From contig RAZP01000001.1 in NCBI GenBank assembly GCA_004028745.1, forward strand, positions 1 through 64,000: 64,000 bases of DNA. Direction: 5' to 3'. Under the pieces are notes generated by a model. The model did not search any database and was not told the DNA's origin. It worked only from the letters and a program-made list of their open reading frames with translations. The stretch comes from Prosthecochloris sp. (GTDB lineage: Bacteria > Bacteroidota > Chlorobiia > Chlorobiales > Chlorobiaceae). Position numbers and translations under genes: made by a program. This document shows, piece by piece, positions 46,301 to 55,571 of the stretch (the first letter of the stretch is position 1; each line of letters begins with the position of its first letter).

Positions 46301-46975
46301 ATGAAACATGAAATAAAAATATTTGCAATAGTCGGATTAATTGCAACTATCTGTGTTACCTCGGTGTCATTATATGCCATTTCAAAAAATGCAGAGTGGG
46401 CTAATATCGGAATTATTGTTGGTATTGTCTGCGCTACTTTAACAGCCATTATTCCTGTGACTCAGCATATTCTTTTCCGATTTAAAAGTGGCTCTGATGG
46501 AAGCAAAGAATTTGGCGTTGATATAGCTCAAAAGAATGCTGCTCAAGACGTTGATAATAAGGAAGAAGGTGCCGGAAAAACAATAATTAGTGAAAAGGAA
46601 GCAGAAAAATTACTAGTTCAACTAGTGTTAGAACAGCAGAATATATTCGTAAGGAAGAGCTACGGAGAATCTGCAGCTGAATGTTTTACTTGGGATGATC
46701 TAGATCGTTTTAAACAGGAAAATACAATAGCTAGAATCCAAAGGAATCTCAAAGAAAATAATAAGTTTAGTGATCTTGTGAAGATGCTCACGGGATTACC
46801 AGAAAGGAAGCAAAAAGATATATTTCAAAAAGGAAGATATACATTTAAAAAAACTTGGGCAGAGTTAGGAGAAATAACAATTGCCGGACAGACGGTTGCA
46901 GGGCAAAGAGCGGAGAAGATGATTGCAGACACTATTGTTGAATTAGCGAAAGAGCAAGTTGTATTAAAATCATGA
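46301..46975 (+). CDS. membrane protein with a helical cytoplasmic domain
   Basis: A 224-residue protein. Two hydrophobic helices (about 7-28 and 34-60) with a short hairpin loop; then a mainly helical charged region containing LVLEQQNIFVRKSYGESAAE and GRYTFKKTWAELGEI. No family recognised. AT-rich relative to the cco genes. It lies between VapBC and HicB in what looks like an inserted block. Its role in that block is unknown. Confidence 0.6.
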   Translation: MKHEIKIFAIVGLIATICVTSVSLYAISKNAEWANIGIIVGIVCATLTAIIPVTQHILFRFKSGSDGSKEFGVDIAQKNAAQDVDNKEEGAGKTIISEKEAEKLLVQLVLEQQNIFVRKSYGESAAECFTWDDLDRFKQENTIARIQRNLKENNKFSDLVKMLTGLPERKQKDIFQKGRYTFKKTWAELGEITIAGQTVAGQRAEKMIADTIVELAKEQVVLKS

Positions 46976-47114
46976 TCAAATTAGATCAAACTAGGGCATT
47001 AAGGGGTGACGGCAAAAAGTCGCCGTACCTTATACTTGTCATTATACAAATAATGGCAATGAACCGATTCACAGACATTGTTGCAAAGGTTTCGAAAGGT
47101 TATTTAGGAACATT

Positions 47115-47327
47115 TTGAATACATTAAAAATAATAATCTACTGGAGCAATGAAGATGGGGTCTACATCGCAGACGTTCCGGAACTCCAGGGATGTATGGC
47201 GCATGGAGATACATATGAATCTGCATTGGAAAACATCAAGTCTGCAATAGAATTATGGGTCGAAACAGCTAAAGAATTTAATGATCCTATTCCAGAACCT
47301 AAAGGTCGTCGATTAGCCTTTGCCTGA
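47115..47327 (+). CDS. hicB: HicB-like antitoxin, no HicA partner
   Basis: A 70-residue HicB-type protein (NEDGVYIADVPELQGCMAHGDTYESALENIKSAIELWVE) with the degraded RNase H fold of the family. It lacks the extra DNA-binding domain. The start is TTG at 47115. No HicA (small dsRNA-binding toxin) frame is found in the 139 bases upstream or 168 bases downstream, so it is an orphan. Confidence 0.8.
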   Translation: MNTLKIIIYWSNEDGVYIADVPELQGCMAHGDTYESALENIKSAIELWVETAKEFNDPIPEPKGRRLAFA

Positions 47328-47495
47328 CGATTTACCGGCCCAGCTCCCTCAATCTGACACTCGTTCCTCACACGGCTTAGGAGCAGAGTTCTTCTCAGTT
47401 GCTAACTTGCTAAGATAAAAGATAAGGTATTATCACTGGGTTGGGTTTTCTAAAAAGTAGTTCTTCAGCATAGTCTTGACATATTCGTTACGCTC

Positions 47496-47933
47496 ATGAA
47501 AATATTTCTTTATGCTTTGTACACAGTGTTTCTTTTTGCCATGGGGACGGGATTTTATGTTGCGTTCAAGGGGTTTGAAGGGCTTGTTGAAGAGAACTAC
47601 TATGAAAAGGCCTCTGGTTATTTTACGACAAAAGAACTTGAGGATTCTCTCGGCCTGAAAATCGTCCTTCCAGATTCGCTAAAAAGGGGAAACAATGCTG
47701 TTGAGGTTACTGTTTTTATGCAAGGTGAGCCTCTCCGGCAGGCGGAGATGACCTTTTTTGCGGGAAGCGTATCGCAGAGCGGTTATGATTCGGAATATGC
47801 GATGCGGGAGGGGCCGCCGGGTGTCTATAGTGCGGAAGTTTCGGTGCCTTTTTCCGGCACATGGCTTATGAGAGTCGATCTTTCAACCTCAACGATCAAA
47901 ACAGGCAGAAAGTGGTTTATGGAAATCAAGTGA
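47496..47933 (+). CDS. ccoH: FixH/CcoH family cbb3 assembly protein
   Basis: A 145-residue single-helix membrane protein. The N-terminal helix (about 2-22) is followed by NYYEKASGYF (the YY motif of FixH) and a periplasmic beta domain ending in WLMRVDL. Helps insert copper or stabilise cbb3 subunits. The stop overlaps the GTG start of the following lipoprotein. Confidence 0.85.
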   Translation: MKIFLYALYTVFLFAMGTGFYVAFKGFEGLVEENYYEKASGYFTTKELEDSLGLKIVLPDSLKRGNNAVEVTVFMQGEPLRQAEMTFFAGSVSQSGYDSEYAMREGPPGVYSAEVSVPFSGTWLMRVDLSTSTIKTGRKWFMEIK

Positions 47934-48355
47934 AAAAAGTGTTGCTATACAGCTTTTCAATTTTTCTCGTACTGTTTCTTTTCGGCTGTTCATCGGGAAC
48001 GGAAGCAACAGCGGACTGTGATCCTCATGCAGGGCCTTGTACGAAAGAGGTGGACGGTTATACGGTTACGCTCGATATCAGCCCTAAACCTGTTCGTCAC
48101 ATGAAGGAGCTGACATTCGGTGTTGTGTTTTCGGGCGGCTCTCCGGCTCTTTTTTCGGATTCTTTACTGCTCGATCTATCCATGCCCGGTATGGAAATGG
48201 GAAAAAATCAGGTGGTACTTAAAAAAGCAGGGGATAATCGATATACCGGAAAGGGTATCATCGTAAAATGTCTCAGCGGCAGGACTCTGTGGCGGGCGAC
48301 CCTTTTGATTTCAGAAACCCTCGAGCCGACCTTCACCTTTAATGTCAGGGACTGA
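47930..48355 (+). CDS. lipoprotein in cco locus, FixH/YtkA-like
   Basis: A 141-residue protein from GTG 47930 (GTGA overlap with ccoH). Signal and lipobox FLFGC are followed by a Cys/His pair (CDPHAGPC) and a beta-sandwich-like domain. LSMPGMEMGKNQVVL resembles the Met-rich metal-proximal loop of YtkA/FixH-like domains, suggesting copper handling (inference). A longer frame starting at 47861 lies inside ccoH and is rejected. It overlaps ccoI by 14 bases. Confidence 0.75.
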   Translation: MKKVLLYSFSIFLVLFLFGCSSGTEATADCDPHAGPCTKEVDGYTVTLDISPKPVRHMKELTFGVVFSGGSPALFSDSLLLDLSMPGMEMGKNQVVLKKAGDNRYTGKGIIVKCLSGRTLWRATLLISETLEPTFTFNVRD

Positions 48356-50765
48356 AAGCCCAAACGCAGACGTTATCCGTTGTGATCACTGTCTGCTGGA
48401 GATGAACCCCGGATCAGCCGTAACCGCCGATTTCAACGGAGAGACAAAATATTTCTGCTGTCACGGCTGCCTGGGGGTCTACGGGTTGATTCACAGGGAG
48501 TCTCTCGATACATTCTACAACAACCGTTGCGGCTGGACTCCCGGCCCGCCTGAGAAGTCAAAAATTAACACAGGGGCATTCAGGGATTCCATCAAAAAGG
48601 CCGATGAAGCCTTATCGGTGGAGATAGTGCTCTCCGGTATTCGATGCGCTTCATGTGTCTGGCTCATAGAGAAGTTCCTGTTGAGAATGGAGGGTGTTCT
48701 TTCTGCAAGGGTAAACTATGCCACACACAGGCTCGCTATACAATGGGATGAGAACAAAATATCATTGCGGGATATTCTCGAAGGCATCCTTTCGATAGGG
48801 TATGTTCCTCATCCATACCGCCAGACGGCCTTCAGTGAAACCCTCCGGCGCGAAAAAGACGACCTTTTGCTCAGATTCGGCACGGCGGTGTTCTTTTCCA
48901 TGCAGCTCATGCTGTTTATCACCGCCCTCTATGCCGGTTTTTTTCAGGGCATTGAAGAGCAGTACAAACAAACGTTTCAGCTTATTTCCTGGGCGCTTGC
49001 CACACCGGTTCTTTTTTATTCAGGATATCCTTTCCTGAAAAACGCTGTCCGGTCAGTGCTGAAACTTGCCCTCAACATGGATGTGCTTATTGCACTCGGA
49101 TCGTTTTCCGCTTATGCGTACAGTATTGCAATGATTTTCCGGGGGGGAGAAGTGTATTTCGACACTTCAGCAATGATTGTCACGTTTATTCTCCTCGGCC
49201 GTTTTCTTGAAGCCGGATCCAGGTTGAAAGCCGGCAACGCCCTGACCTCACTCATTGAAATGCAGCCTAAAGAGGCGCGGCTTGTTACGCAGACTCATGA
49301 AACCAGAGTTGTTTCGCTTGATGAGATTCACAGTGGTGACACAATCGAAGTGCTGGCAGGAGAAAGAATTCCACTTGACGGCACAATCCTCGATGGAGAA
49401 GCAGAAATCAACGAGTCCATGCTGACAGGGGAGTCCAGACCTGCTTTCAAATCAACAGGCAAAGAAGTTTTTGCCGGGACAATTTCACTCAATGGCAGGC
49501 TTGCTGTTCGGGTTACAGGCACACAGAAGGATACCGTGCTCTCGAAGATCATACAAACCGTCGAGGATGCCCAGTCAAGGAAAGCGCCGATTCAGGCAAT
49601 TGCAGACAGGGCTGCCGGTTATTTCGTTCCGGTTGTTATTTTTTTGGCGGTGTCGGCCTTTCTCTACTGGAAGTTCAATACGACGGATACAGCCGTTGCT
49701 CTTATGAATGCGGTATCCGTGCTTGTTGTGGCTTGTCCGTGTGCTCTCGGGCTTGCAACGCCTTTGGCTATTCTTCTCGGGACAAGCTCGGCTGCGAAAA
49801 AAGGGATACTGGTCAAGGGCGGTGATATTTTTGAAACTGTTTCTGGAACAAACTGTGTTGTTCTGGATAAAACCGGCACGATAACCAGCGGAACCCCTTC
49901 GGTAACTGAGGTTGTAAGCATGACCACCAGGGATGAATTGTTACAATATGCAGCATCCCTCGAAAAATTTTCCGAACATCCGGCAGGGAAAGCCATTGTT
50001 AAGGCATACGATGGAGAGTTGCTTGAAGTGGCAGGTTTCCGGGTCATCCCCGGCAAGGGAGTTTCCGGCAGTATAGACGGCAAAACATGTCTTGCCGGAA
50101 ACAGGGTTTTCATGATGGAAAACAACGTTTTGCTCTCTCCAGATGTGGAAGAAATCTGTGAACAGCTTACACGCAATGGAAAAACAGTGGTTTTCTTGAC
50201 CATTGACAACAAGCTTCTCGGGTTGGTTGGTATGATTGACGATGTGCGGGACGATGCAGCAGGTCTGGTCGGCAAACTCAAGAGAGACAAGATAAAGGTC
50301 AGGATGCTTACCGGAGATGCTCCGAATGTTGCAAGATATGTGGCTTCGAAGTGCGGCATAGACGACATTGATGCCGGTTTAAACCCTGTTGAGAAAGCCG
50401 CGGTTATTCAATCCATGAGATCACAAGGCAATAATGTCATCATGGTAGGCGATGGCATCAATGATGCCCCCGCGCTTACCGAAGCCGATACCGGAGTATC
50501 TTTTGGCCATGCGAGTGATATTGCACTGGAAAGTGCCGGTGTGGTCATCATTCAGGATAGTCTCAATCTTATTTCAATACTCATCGAAGGTTCCAGGCGC
50601 TGTTTTTCAATCATACGCCAGAACCTTTTTTGGGCTTTTTCCTATAACCTTGTTGCGCTGCCGCTTGCTATCGGCGGGTTTCTACATCCGATTTTTTCAG
50701 CCCTGCTGATGGCTTCCAGTTCGCTGGTTGTGGTGGGGAATGCGTTGCGATTGAGAAAATTCTGA
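48342..50765 (+). CDS. ccoI: copper-transporting P-type ATPase (CcoI/FixI)
   Basis: An 807-residue P1B ATPase. The N-terminal region has a Cys-rich metal-binding segment (CDHCLLEM ... FCCHGC) and a HMA domain GIRCASCVW (Cys102, Cys105). Then MLTGES, the CPC channel motif (VVACPCALGLATP), DKTGT phosphorylation site, SEHPAGKA and GDGINDAPAL. Exports Cu+ to the cbb3 CuB site. Tightly follows the lipoprotein and FixH genes. Confidence 0.94.
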   Translation: MSGTESPNADVIRCDHCLLEMNPGSAVTADFNGETKYFCCHGCLGVYGLIHRESLDTFYNNRCGWTPGPPEKSKINTGAFRDSIKKADEALSVEIVLSGIRCASCVWLIEKFLLRMEGVLSARVNYATHRLAIQWDENKISLRDILEGILSIGYVPHPYRQTAFSETLRREKDDLLLRFGTAVFFSMQLMLFITALYAGFFQGIEEQYKQTFQLISWALATPVLFYSGYPFLKNAVRSVLKLALNMDVLIALGSFSAYAYSIAMIFRGGEVYFDTSAMIVTFILLGRFLEAGSRLKAGNALTSLIEMQPKEARLVTQTHETRVVSLDEIHSGDTIEVLAGERIPLDGTILDGEAEINESMLTGESRPAFKSTGKEVFAGTISLNGRLAVRVTGTQKDTVLSKIIQTVEDAQSRKAPIQAIADRAAGYFVPVVIFLAVSAFLYWKFNTTDTAVALMNAVSVLVVACPCALGLATPLAILLGTSSAAKKGILVKGGDIFETVSGTNCVVLDKTGTITSGTPSVTEVVSMTTRDELLQYAASLEKFSEHPAGKAIVKAYDGELLEVAGFRVIPGKGVSGSIDGKTCLAGNRVFMMENNVLLSPDVEEICEQLTRNGKTVVFLTIDNKLLGLVGMIDDVRDDAAGLVGKLKRDKIKVRMLTGDAPNVARYVASKCGIDDIDAGLNPVEKAAVIQSMRSQGNNVIMVGDGINDAPALTEADTGVSFGHASDIALESAGVVIIQDSLNLISILIEGSRRCFSIIRQNLFWAFSYNLVALPLAIGGFLHPIFSALLMASSSLVVVGNALRLRKF

Positions 50766-50790
50766 AACAGTGACAAGTAACGAATAAGTT

Positions 50791-50936
50791 ATCGTACTCG
50801 TACTCAGCGAAGCGGTACTCGTAATCGAAGAAAAGTAGAGCAGTATTTTCTTTTCAGTCGTTTACAGCTCAAGCCTTAAGATAACTGAAAGTAAGAAGGA
50901 AGAGGTTTCGATTACGAGTACGAGCACGATTACGAT
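50791..50936. repeat. 146-bp imperfect inverted-repeat element
   Basis: The core arms GTACTCGTAATCGA (50815-50828) and TCGATTACGAGTAC (50908-50921) are perfect 14-mers. The outer arms (ATCGTACTCGTACTC / GAGCACGATTACGAT) match at 13 of 15. Non-coding. It lies between ccoI and ccoS and probably separates their expression. Looks like a small mobile repeat. Confidence 0.6.
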
Positions 50937-51036
50937 GAGTATAGAGTGTCGCGATTATTAGTTTCTATGCTTTTGTATTCAGCTATCGAGCTATCCAGCT
51001 TTTTGACTTTTAACTTTTGATTTTTGACTTTTCTCC

Positions 51037-51243
51037 ATGTACACCACTTACTTCCTGATATTTATCGTGTTTTTTCTGGGTTTCGCCGCATGGCTTTTGT
51101 TTGTCTGGGCTGTGAAAAGCGGGCAGTTCGAAGACCCTGAAGCTCCGAAATATCGTATGCTGGACGATGAGGATGATCAATTACCTGGACGCAAAGGTTC
51201 TGCGGAAGCTGTCGATAATCGTGAAACACAACCAAAAGAGTAA
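51037..51243 (+). CDS. ccoS: CcoS-type cbb3 maturation protein
   Basis: A 68-residue protein with one N-terminal helix (about 5-27), then FEDPEAPKYRMLDDED, the CcoS signature. Needed for heme b and copper insertion in CcoN in studied species. It shares its tail with the small ccoQ-like protein at 43682. Confidence 0.85.
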   Translation: MYTTYFLIFIVFFLGFAAWLLFVWAVKSGQFEDPEAPKYRMLDDEDDQLPGRKGSAEAVDNRETQPKE

Positions 51244-51249
51244 CCGGTT

Positions 51250-51927
51250 ATGGCGGAAAGTACCCTGATTGTGATGTTGCTGACCGGTCTTGCCGGAGGT
51301 TTTGGCCATTGCATCGGTATGTGCGGGCCGGTTGTAGCGGCATACTCTCTCGGTGAGCGGAACCTGCGTTACCTGCACCATATCCTCTACAACCTCGGCA
51401 GGATTACAACCTACATGTTCATGGGTGCGGTTGTCGGGCTGACCGGTTCATTTCTTGTTCTTACTTCTTCAATCGAGAAAATACAGACCGCAATTATGGT
51501 ACTGGCTGGAATCTCGATCATCGTCATGGGCATTGTGATTGGTGGGTGGATACCGTTAAGGAGACCCTCCAAAAACAGTTCCTGGCTGTCATCGATCATT
51601 CAGAAAACCATGGAGTTTTTCAAAGGGCCGCGCACTGCAGGAACCTATTACCCAATGGGTATCGTGCTCGGATTTCTGCCTTGCGGGTTGACTTACACGG
51701 CTCTGTTGGCCGCTGCAAGAGCTTCCATGGAGGCAGAAAACCACCTTGCAGGTATGCTTCAGGGAGTGTTCATGCTGCTTTTTTTCGGTCTTGGCACTGC
51801 TCCGGCCCTGCTGCTTGCAGGGAAGGTTATTGACGTCATTGGTGCGAAAGCCCGTGAAAGGCTCTACAAGCTTGCCAGCCTTATCATGATTCTGACCGGC
51901 GTGTATTTTGTCGTCAAGGTGTTGTAG
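51250..51927 (+). CDS. SafE/TauE-like membrane protein (DsbD/CcoA-region type)
   Basis: A 225-residue, six-helix protein. GHCIGMCGPVV and LGFLPCGLTYTALL place cysteines in membrane helices, as in the sulfite exporter TauE/SafE family members that sit beside cco genes and are associated with copper or thiol handling. Co-directional and 6 bases after ccoS. The precise role is not established by the sequence. Confidence 0.75.
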   Translation: MAESTLIVMLLTGLAGGFGHCIGMCGPVVAAYSLGERNLRYLHHILYNLGRITTYMFMGAVVGLTGSFLVLTSSIEKIQTAIMVLAGISIIVMGIVIGGWIPLRRPSKNSSWLSSIIQKTMEFFKGPRTAGTYYPMGIVLGFLPCGLTYTALLAAARASMEAENHLAGMLQGVFMLLFFGLGTAPALLLAGKVIDVIGAKARERLYKLASLIMILTGVYFVVKVL

Positions 51928-51961
51928 GGGAATAGATGAATGTCTGCCGGATGGTGGGGAT

Positions 51962-51989
51962 GTAGGGGCGAAAAATTTTTCGCCCCTAC
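51962..51989. repeat. 28-bp perfect palindrome (GTAGGGGCG hairpin)
   Basis: GTAGGGGCGAAAAA followed at once by its complement TTTTTCGCCCCTAC: a 14-bp perfect inverted repeat without a loop. It is located 35 bases after the SafE-like gene. Could act as a terminator because the GC arms flank an A/T core, or be a dispersed repeat. Confidence 0.6.
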
Positions 51990-52058
51990 GAGATATGAAA
52001 ACAGTAGATTGAAGACGGGCTGCAAGTTTATAAGCGTAAAAAGTGACCAAGCTCAAGA

Positions 52059-52550
52059 ATGGCAATGTTTACCCATAGGCTTTTACAGGAAAAGGATCTA
52101 CAAAGCATCTGTACGTTCCCACAGTCAGCAGAAGAGATGTTTTACATGTTTCCAAAAGCAACTCATCCGCTGACTCCTAAACAGTTGCTTGGTGTTGCCG
52201 AGAACAGGCATGATCCGACTGTCGTTTTGGTAAACGGAGTTGTTGCAGGATATGGAAATTTCATAGAGGTACATGAAAGGGACTATTGCTCGATAGGGAA
52301 CCTTATCATCAAGCCTGCGGAAAGAGGAAAGGGCGCGGCTTCATATCTCATAAGGGTATTTGTGGATATGGCTTTTCAGCGATATTCGGCCAGCTATGTC
52401 CGTATATCCTGTTTTAATCATAATACGGCAGGGCTTTTGCTGTATTACAAACTGGGATTCAGGCCTGTGGATATGGAGGAACGGGAAACACCGGATGGGC
52501 GGCGTGTGGCATTGATTCATATGCATCTGTGCCGTGACGTCATCTACTGA
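52059..52550 (+). CDS. GNAT family N-acetyltransferase
   Basis: A 163-residue acetyltransferase. The acetyl-CoA loop is seen as NLIIKPAERGKGAASYLIRVF (R/QxxGxG/A-like). The C-terminal stretch NHNTAGLLLYYKLGFRPVD is the usual beta6/alpha4 pattern. Substrate unknown. Monocistronic. Confidence 0.88.
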   Translation: MAMFTHRLLQEKDLQSICTFPQSAEEMFYMFPKATHPLTPKQLLGVAENRHDPTVVLVNGVVAGYGNFIEVHERDYCSIGNLIIKPAERGKGAASYLIRVFVDMAFQRYSASYVRISCFNHNTAGLLLYYKLGFRPVDMEERETPDGRRVALIHMHLCRDVIY

Positions 52551-52569
52551 TTTTCTGCTTGTCCAACCC

Positions 52570-53235
52570 CTACATCAACTCCCTGAAGTCGTGGATGGTA
52601 GGAAAATGTTCGGTTTTTTTCGGGTCGCTCATTGAGCTGGCTTTTGCCTTGAACAGCAGGTGCTTTATCCCGTAATCCCGTGCTGTTTTCAACACATCTT
52701 CCGTGTCGTCTATAAACAAGGAGTGCTCTTTGTCGAACTGCAATTTTTTCTCCGCTTTGTGCCAAAAGGCGATATCCTCCTTCGGATGTCCTACGTGAAA
52801 GGAGCTCAGCACCGAATCGAAGTACTTTCCTATTTGTGTTTTCCTGAATTTTATATTGACGGCCTTGAAATGTGCATTGGTGAGGAGAAAGATCTTTTTT
52901 TCCTGTTTGCGCATGAGTGTCAAAAAATCGATCACATGGGGGTGTACATCAATAAGGTGCTTGATCTGTTCTTTAAGGGCGGGAATGTCAAGATGAAGCT
53001 CTCTGGACCAGAAATCGATATCACACCAGTTGAGCGTTTTTTCGTGGGACTTGTACTTTGCGTATAATTTCTCCTTGGCGCCTCCTAACGGAATGTTATG
53101 CTTTTCCGCATATTTTTCAGGTACATGATGGCCCCAGAAATAATCATCGAAATACAGGTCAAGCAAAGTGCCATCCATATCGAGCAGGATGTGCGTGATC
53201 TCCTGCATCGGGATATGCGTATGCGTCATAGCCAT
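52570..53235 (-). CDS. HAD-superfamily hydrolase (nucleotidase-like)
   Basis: A 221-residue HAD phosphatase. Motif I LLDMDGTLLDLYFDD, motif II LLTNAH, motif III lysine in the GHPKED segment and motif IV SLFIDDTEDVL. It resembles the YrfG/GMP-IMP nucleotidase branch. Start chosen at ATG 53235; a longer frame has an unlikely Cys/Arg-rich leader. Confidence 0.85.
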   Translation of the reverse strand: MAMTHTHIPMQEITHILLDMDGTLLDLYFDDYFWGHHVPEKYAEKHNIPLGGAKEKLYAKYKSHEKTLNWCDIDFWSRELHLDIPALKEQIKHLIDVHPHVIDFLTLMRKQEKKIFLLTNAHFKAVNIKFRKTQIGKYFDSVLSSFHVGHPKEDIAFWHKAEKKLQFDKEHSLFIDDTEDVLKTARDYGIKHLLFKAKASSMSDPKKTEHFPTIHDFRELM

Positions 53236-53312
53236 CTCTTTCCTATGCTTCTCTGTTTTCCCATCTCTACATCCTCGCCATCCGGCTGACAAGCTAACGA
53301 GCCATCCAGCTC

Positions 53313-54476
53313 TTAGATAATCCTTACCGCCAAAACCCCTTTAATCATTTTGATTTTATCCGCAATGTCCCTGTCTACTTCGGTCCCAAGATCGAGCAGG
53401 TTGTAGGCGATATCTCCGCGGGATTTATTCAACATGTCGACAATGTTGATCCCGGAATCGGCAAGTACCGAAGTGATCTGGCCAACCATATTGGGGACAT
53501 TCGAGTTGGAAATAGCTATTCTTGATGCACCGGCTCTTGGCATCTTCATTTCAGGAAAGTTCACCGAGTTGGTAATGTTGCCGTTTTCAAGATAGTCTTG
53601 GAGCTGGTCGGCAGCCATGACCGCACAGTTTTCTTCCGCCTCGAACGTTGATGCTCCAAGATGCGGCAGGGAGACCACGCGGGGGTGGTTTTTGTTCTCG
53701 TTTGTAGGGAAGTCGTTTATGTAAGCGTATAGTTTTTTCTCGTCCAGTGCCTTTATGACCGCCGCGTCATCGACAATTCCTTCGCGTGCAAAGTTCAGAA
53801 CAATGGCATTCTGCTTCATGTGTTTGATGCGTTCGGCATTGAGCATCTTTTTGGTGGCATCGATGAGAGGAACATGGAACGTTATGTAGTCTGCTTCGGA
53901 GAGCAGCTCTTCAAAACTGAGAGCACGCTGCACTTCGGCAGAAAGATTCCATGCATGCTGGATCGTAACGGTCGGGTCGTAGCCGATGACTTTCATGCCG
54001 AGAGCGATAACCGCATTGGCAATCCGGCCGCCGATAGCCCCGAGACCAATTACTCCAAGTGTTTTGCCGGGCAACTCGGTACCGACATATTTTTTCTTTC
54101 CTGCTTCGACAGCTTTTGCAATCGTGGCATCATCCCCTTCGAGGTTTCGGGCATAATCCCAAGCCTGGGTAAGGTTACGGCTGGCCATCAGCAACGCAGC
54201 AACAACCAGCTCTTTGACGGCATTTGCATTGGCGCCTGGGGTGTTAAATACAGGAATCCCCATACCGGTCAACTTGTCGACAGGAATATTGTTGACGCCG
54301 GCACCGGCTCGGCCTACGGCTTTGAGCGTTTCCGGAATTTCCATATCGTGCATCTTGAACGAGCGCAGCAGTATGGCATCCGGGTGAACAATCTCGGAAG
54401 CAATCTCGTAATTGTTGCGCGGAAGCCGGTCGAGTCCGGCAACGGAAATATTGTTTAACGTTAGAATCTTGAACAT
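53313..54476 (-). CDS. serA: D-3-phosphoglycerate dehydrogenase (short form with ACT domain)
   Basis: A 387-residue enzyme of serine synthesis that oxidises 3-phosphoglycerate with NAD+. The nucleotide-binding motif GVIGLGAIGGRIANA, the catalytic Arg in LNFAREGIVDD and His in the VVSLPHLGAST stretch are present. The C-terminal 75 residues form an ACT regulatory domain. Lies 12 bases after serC in the same operon. Confidence 0.93.
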   Translation of the reverse strand: MFKILTLNNISVAGLDRLPRNNYEIASEIVHPDAILLRSFKMHDMEIPETLKAVGRAGAGVNNIPVDKLTGMGIPVFNTPGANANAVKELVVAALLMASRNLTQAWDYARNLEGDDATIAKAVEAGKKKYVGTELPGKTLGVIGLGAIGGRIANAVIALGMKVIGYDPTVTIQHAWNLSAEVQRALSFEELLSEADYITFHVPLIDATKKMLNAERIKHMKQNAIVLNFAREGIVDDAAVIKALDEKKLYAYINDFPTNENKNHPRVVSLPHLGASTFEAEENCAVMAADQLQDYLENGNITNSVNFPEMKMPRAGASRIAISNSNVPNMVGQITSVLADSGINIVDMLNKSRGDIAYNLLDLGTEVDRDIADKIKMIKGVLAVRII

Positions 54477-54488
54477 GTCGTGTGGATG

Positions 54489-55571
54489 TTAACCGTGTTT
54501 TTTTTCAAATTCCTGCATGTAGGAGATCAATATATCGACGCCTTCCTCCGGCATGGCATTATAAATGCTTGCCCGCATTCCGCCGACAGAGCGATGCCCT
54601 TTCAACGTCAGCAGCCCTTGCTCTGCAGCGCCGGAAAGGAATGCTGCGTCCAGACTGGAATCACTAAGCGTGAACGGGATATTCATCCAGGAACGGGCAT
54701 TTTCGGCTACCGGATTTGAGTAAAAACCGGAGTTGTCGATTGCAGTATATAATTTGGTGGCTTTGCGCCGGTTTATTTCCGCCAGTGCAGGAAGCCCACC
54801 CTGCTCCTTGATCCATTCAAAAACAAGGCCGGCAATATACCAGTTGTAGGTAGGCGGGGTGTTGTACATGGAGCCGGAATCAGAATGGGTGGCATAGTTG
54901 AACATCGTCGGTATGCCGTCGGCGGGGTGGCCAATCAAGTCTTCACGGATGATAACAATCGTCAGCCCCGACGGACCGATATTTTTCTGTGCACCGGCAT
55001 AAATTACTCCGAATTTCGAGACATCTATGGGACGGGAGAGGATGGTTGAGGACATATCTGCAACCAGAGGAACATCTCCGGTTTCCGGGATGTAGCCGAA
55101 CTCGACCCCGCCGATTGTCTCATTAGGAGTATAATGAGCATAGGCAGCCTCAGGGTTGAGGTTCAAAGTATTTTGAGAGGGAACAGTCGTGAAATTACCT
55201 TCGGAAGTATCACCTGCCAGATTTACATCGCAGAAACGCTTGGCTTCCGCAATGGCTTTTTTGGACCACATGCCGGTATTGAGATAGTCCGCATTCTTTT
55301 TGTCTTTCAACAGGTTGAGCGGAACCATTGCAAACTGGCTCGAGGCGCCGCCTTGAAGGAAGAGCACCTTGTAATTGTCAGGGATCGCCAGAATTTCACG
55401 CAGGTCCGCTTCAGCCTTTTCCGCAATAGAGACAAATTCCTTGCCTCTGTGGCTCATTTCCATTACAGACATCCCTGAACCGTTCCAGTCCAGCATCTCC
55501 TCACGGGCGCGATCGATTACTGCTGTAGGCAGCATCGCCGGGCCTGCACTGAAGTTGAAGTTTCTTGCCAT
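54489..55571 (-). CDS. serC: phosphoserine aminotransferase
   Basis: A 360-residue PLP enzyme, second step of serine synthesis, also used in vitamin B6 synthesis. ARNFNFSAGPAMLP at the N-terminus, LFLQGGASSQFAMVP, and the PLP lysine in YAGAQKNIGPSG. The ATG at 55571 gives the canonical start; an extended frame to 55715 is not supported. First gene of serC-serA. Confidence 0.94.
   Translation of the reverse strand: MARNFNFSAGPAMLPTAVIDRAREEMLDWNGSGMSVMEMSHRGKEFVSIAEKAEADLREILAIPDNYKVLFLQGGASSQFAMVPLNLLKDKKNADYLNTGMWSKKAIAEAKRFCDVNLAGDTSEGNFTTVPSQNTLNLNPEAAYAHYTPNETIGGVEFGYIPETGDVPLVADMSSTILSRPIDVSKFGVIYAGAQKNIGPSGLTIVIIREDLIGHPADGIPTMFNYATHSDSGSMYNTPPTYNWYIAGLVFEWIKEQGGLPALAEINRRKATKLYTAIDNSGFYSNPVAENARSWMNIPFTLSDSSLDAAFLSGAAEQGLLTLKGHRSVGGMRASIYNAMPEEGVDILISYMQEFEKKHG

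Noticed and set aside
46976..47114. HicA toxin partner for the HicB-like gene
   Set aside because: No frame with the HicA dsRNA-binding pattern (K-x-HG/H-x-x-Y) on either strand here or in 47328-47495.
48762..50368. Antisense frames opposite ccoI (up to 234 codons)
   Set aside because: Ser/Pro/Thr-rich antisense shadows of a conserved P-type ATPase.
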